NCBI RefSeq assembly: GCF_017638545.1
Contig: NZ_CP072110.1
Span: 2,542,001-2,606,000, forward strand
From: Psychrosphaera ytuae
GTDB lineage: Bacteria; Pseudomonadota; Gammaproteobacteria; Enterobacterales; Alteromonadaceae
DNA length: 64,000 bases
Direction: 5' to 3'
Shown: piece after piece, positions 61,665-64,000 of the stretch
Numbering within the stretch: the first letter of the stretch is position 1
Layout of the letters: each line of letters opens with the position of its first letter
Notes under the pieces: model-generated
Databases searched by the model: none
What the model was told of the DNA's origin: nothing
The model's input: only the letters and a program-made list of their open reading frames with translations
Position numbers and translations under genes: made by a program

Positions 61665-62576
61665 ATGTACCAAGTTGTGGCGCCACAAACAGAGTCCGAC
61701 TGGGAAGACTATTACGAAGTTCGATGGCAAATCCTTCGCGCACCATTACAGCAACCTCGTGGTTCTGAAAAAGACGAATACGAGCAACACGCATGGCACC
61801 GCATGGTCAAAGACGATAACGGTGAAGTTGTGGGAGTGGCTCGTTTACACCTTGTCAATTCAGAAGAGGCGCAAATTCGTTACATGGCTGTGATTGATAA
61901 CCACAGACGTAAAGGTTTGGCGACCATGATGTTGGAATCCCTCGAAGCCATTGCGCGACAAGAAGGGGTTGAGCGAGTTATCCTAAATGCTCGAAAAACC
62001 GCCACCAACTTTTATGAAAACCTAGGCTACTCGGTTACCGGAGACGCACCGGAGATTTTTGGTTCGATTCCTCATGTACAAATGTGCAAACCTTTGGATA
62101 AAGTCGAGGTGATTATTCGCCACCCTCAGTGGTGTGTTGATCTGCAAAATATCTGGCACCAGCAAATTCCTATCACTCAGCTTATGGGCATTCGAGTATA
62201 TCAATACACGGGCAAAACCTTTGAGACCCGAGCAGCCTTAAATCCCAATATGAATTTACACGGCACTATGTTTGCTGGCTCTATCTATTCGTTGGCGACA
62301 TTAACCGGTTGGGGTCTCGTTCATTTGATGATGAAGGAAAATGAAGTAGACGGTGACATTGTGTTGGCTGATGCGGACATTCATTACCACAAGCCGGTAA
62401 CCGAACTGCCGAGATCGATAGCGCATTTTGAGGATATTAAAGGTGATTTTGAGCCATTAAAAGACAATAAAAAGGCGATGATTAGTGTTCAGGTAGAAGT
62501 ATTAGACGGCCAAAAGAAAGTCGCAAAATTTGTTGGCCAATATTGTGTGATCCCTAAGTCTGATAAAGCAGAATAA
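61665..62576 (+). CDS. GNAT acetyltransferase fused to YiiD-type thioesterase domain
   Basis: This 303-residue bifunctional protein resembles E. coli YiiD. I start it at ATG 61665 because AAAGGGGAAGAG lies just upstream; an ATG at 61632 would add 11 residues. The N-terminal GNAT domain (about 1-145) has the acetyl-CoA loop 'DNHRRKGLATMMLESLE', and 'LNARKTATNFYENLGY'. The C-terminal hotdog domain (about 160-300) shows 'NLHGTMFAGSIYSLATLTGW' and 'ADADIHYHKPV'. YiiD has been linked to fatty-acid synthesis initiation in E. coli. Role here is inferred. Confidence 0.85.
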   Translation: MYQVVAPQTESDWEDYYEVRWQILRAPLQQPRGSEKDEYEQHAWHRMVKDDNGEVVGVARLHLVNSEEAQIRYMAVIDNHRRKGLATMMLESLEAIARQEGVERVILNARKTATNFYENLGYSVTGDAPEIFGSIPHVQMCKPLDKVEVIIRHPQWCVDLQNIWHQQIPITQLMGIRVYQYTGKTFETRAALNPNMNLHGTMFAGSIYSLATLTGWGLVHLMMKENEVDGDIVLADADIHYHKPVTELPRSIAHFEDIKGDFEPLKDNKKAMISVQVEVLDGQKKVAKFVGQYCVIPKSDKAE

Positions 62577-62618
62577 CGACTAATAACAATCCGTTTTAAC
62601 AACCATAGAGAACAAGTC

Positions 62619-63476
62619 ATGCAACGTGTCGGTATCATAGGCGGCGGTTTTATCGGAACCGCCCTTGCCGAAGCCTTAGTTGAAAACAGCTCAGATAAAC
62701 AAAAATATCAAGTTTGCCTTTCTTTTCGTACAAGTCGTCAAAAACTAACAAACTCTTCCATCAATCAGGCTTTTTGTAACGTGTCTGATGGTGAGCTTAA
62801 CGCTGATGAGGTCCTATTTAACGTGGATTCCTTGGTGATTTGTATTCCACCAGGATTTAAAAAAGGATTGGGTGATTCTTACTCAACCAAAATAAAAAGT
62901 TTAGTCGAGAAGGGCTATTCTAGTGGTGTAAAACAGATCATTTTTACCAGCTCCATTGGGATTTACCCTGAAGGGGCTGAAGTTGATGAAAACACCGCCC
63001 TTGATTTATCAACTGAAAAGGCCAGAGCCTTGTATGACGCAGAGCAAGAGGTATTGACTAGCCGGGTGAAAAATAAACAGGTAATAAGATTAGCTGGTTT
63101 AATTGGAGCTACTCGTCATCCAGGCCGCTTTAAGGTCAAACTCACTGCGGATAATGCTCTCGAGCCAGTAAATATGGTGACTCAAAAGGATGTTGTGGCG
63201 GCGATAAAATTATTATTAGAGCAGGGAGCTCGCGAGAATAATGGCGATATCTACAATGTTGTAGCACCGCATCACCCAAGTAAACAGAGCTTTTATCGTT
63301 ATGCCAGACAGCAGCTTAACGATGAGCGAATTAATGAGCCTTTGGTTGTACCGGAGGTTGCTCCTACAATGGCAAGGAATACAACAATAGGTAAACGCGT
63401 ATCAGGCCTAAAAATTTGTCACAAACTCGGATTTGAATATCAAACCGATAATTTATTACGTTTTGTGTTTAGCTAG
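62619..63476 (+). CDS. NAD(P)-dependent SDR/epimerase-like protein
   Basis: This 285-residue protein has an N-terminal dinucleotide-binding motif 'VGIIGGGFIGTALAEALVE' and a 'IIFTSSIGIYPEGAEVDE' strand with the Ser of the extended SDR family. The Tyr-Lys catalytic pair of epimerases is not evident after it, as in YeeZ-like members. The C-terminus carries 'VNMVTQKDVVAAIKLLLEQG', typical of the family. Substrate unknown. ATG 62619 follows AGAGAACAAGTC. It overlaps the convergent yaiI by 21 bases. Confidence 0.75.
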   Translation: MQRVGIIGGGFIGTALAEALVENSSDKQKYQVCLSFRTSRQKLTNSSINQAFCNVSDGELNADEVLFNVDSLVICIPPGFKKGLGDSYSTKIKSLVEKGYSSGVKQIIFTSSIGIYPEGAEVDENTALDLSTEKARALYDAEQEVLTSRVKNKQVIRLAGLIGATRHPGRFKVKLTADNALEPVNMVTQKDVVAAIKLLLEQGARENNGDIYNVVAPHHPSKQSFYRYARQQLNDERINEPLVVPEVAPTMARNTTIGKRVSGLKICHKLGFEYQTDNLLRFVFS

Positions 63477-63905
63477 GTATCGATCAAGTGCGTTGGCAAA
63501 GGCTTGTTTTTCTTTGTCACCGTATTTTGCTTGCCCGCCTGATTGCACACCACTAGCTCGCATTGTATCCATAAAGTCACGAATATTAAGGCGTTGTTTG
63601 ATATTTTCTGGTGTGTAAAGCTCGCCTCTTGGATTGAGAGCTATGGCTTTTTTGTCGATGACTTCAGAGGCAAGAGGAATATCTGCGGTTACAACTAAGT
63701 CGTTTGGTTGGCACTCTTTGGCAATGTAATCATCGGCCACATCAAACCCGGCGCTGACTTGCATGCGTTTGATAAACGGTGAAGGTGGCACATTCACAAA
63801 TTGATTGGCGACAAAAATAGTCATGGTTTTGGTTCGCTCTGCTGCCCTAAATAAGATTTCTTTTACGGCAACGGGCGTAGCGTCAGCGTCGACCCATATT
63901 GTCAT
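63456..63905 (-). CDS. yaiI: YaiI/YqxD-family protein (DUF188)
   Basis: This 149-residue protein of the UPF0178/YaiI family has a PIN-like fold. The N-terminal 'WVDADATPVAVKEILFRAAE' and 'DLVVTADIPLASEVI' are family-typical. 'NPRGELYTPENIKQRLNIRD' and 'SGGQAKYGDKEKQAFANALD' complete the length (about 150). Acidic residues suggest nuclease-like metal binding, but the activity is not established. ATG 63905 follows AAACCAAG. It is convergent with the SDR gene. Confidence 0.9.
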   Translation of the reverse strand: MTIWVDADATPVAVKEILFRAAERTKTMTIFVANQFVNVPPSPFIKRMQVSAGFDVADDYIAKECQPNDLVVTADIPLASEVIDKKAIALNPRGELYTPENIKQRLNIRDFMDTMRASGVQSGGQAKYGDKEKQAFANALDRYLAKHKT

Positions 63906-64000
63906 CTTGGTTTCTCTTTTTGTGCATTTCGACTAGTCTGGTGGAGAGCGCAGTGTAGGGGAAGAAGGCGACAGTTGCAAAAAAGGTAGACAACATACAA

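Noticed and set aside
1..64000. CRISPR arrays, tRNA or rRNA genes, insertion sequences
   Set aside because: No regularly spaced repeats, cloverleaf-like genes or transposase frames were recognised on either strand by eye.

Overview
The window reads as a chromosomal segment of a marine gammaproteobacterium, most likely of the order Alteromonadales (Colwellia, Pseudoalteromonas or Psychrosphaera-like). This rests on the E. coli-type cytidine deaminase and YqhD, the large TonB-dependent receptor with a carboxypeptidase-regulatory N-terminus, the GlyGly-CTERM vWA protein, the yicC/rph/pyrE neighbourhood and a moderately AT-rich composition. The genus is inference.

Layout. 1-19.4 kb is ordinary chromosome: the end of a beta-propeller protein, cdd, an MHYT-PAS-GGDEF protein, a decayed thioesterase, a giant vWA/cadherin-like surface protein, a TonB-dependent receptor, a Tsx-like channel, yqhD, a CocE-type hydrolase and metY behind a MetJ-like operator. 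19.4-52.7 kb is accessory DNA. 52.7-64 kb returns to core genes: yicC, deaD, rph, pyrE, an M28 peptidase, pip, dtd, a spermidine-synthase-like methyltransferase, a GNAT-thioesterase fusion, an SDR and yaiI.

The accessory block has at least four parts. (a) 19.4-20.4 kb holds a broken hipA followed by an intact hipB-like gene. (b) 20.5-27.5 kb holds a WYL-domain regulator and small unknown genes plus a DUF2779-type double nuclease. Four near-identical palindromes (GGAC-N7-GTCC type) lie in the promoters of this region, including that of the WYL gene, which suggests one regulon. (c) 28.1-39.7 kb is one tightly packed minus-strand operon of seven genes: hsdM, a DUF262/DUF1524 GmrSD-like protein, a second hsdM, hsdS, hsdR, a Rossmann/methyltransferase-like protein and a reverse transcriptase with a YVDD motif. 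The last two form an unusual addition to a type I restriction operon. (d) 40.0-52.6 kb is an integrase-driven element next to the 3' end of yicC. It carries AlpA-like regulators, an inovirus Gp2-like protein, an isolated terminase large subunit, a SieB-like protein, a GIY-YIG protein, and a proteasome-beta-like Ntn hydrolase with a partner. The last two are separated and followed by attC-like sequences.

How they fit together: most of (b)-(d) looks like a defence island. The best candidates for an undescribed system are the RT plus Rossmann-protein pair inside the R-M operon, the WYL-controlled DUF2779 cluster, and the proteasome-like pair in cassette-like DNA. Repeats of TTAGTAACC type occur upstream of the integrase and again at 28.0 and 39.9 kb, which suggests a composite or tandem island. 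No tRNA, rRNA, CRISPR array or insertion sequence was recognised.
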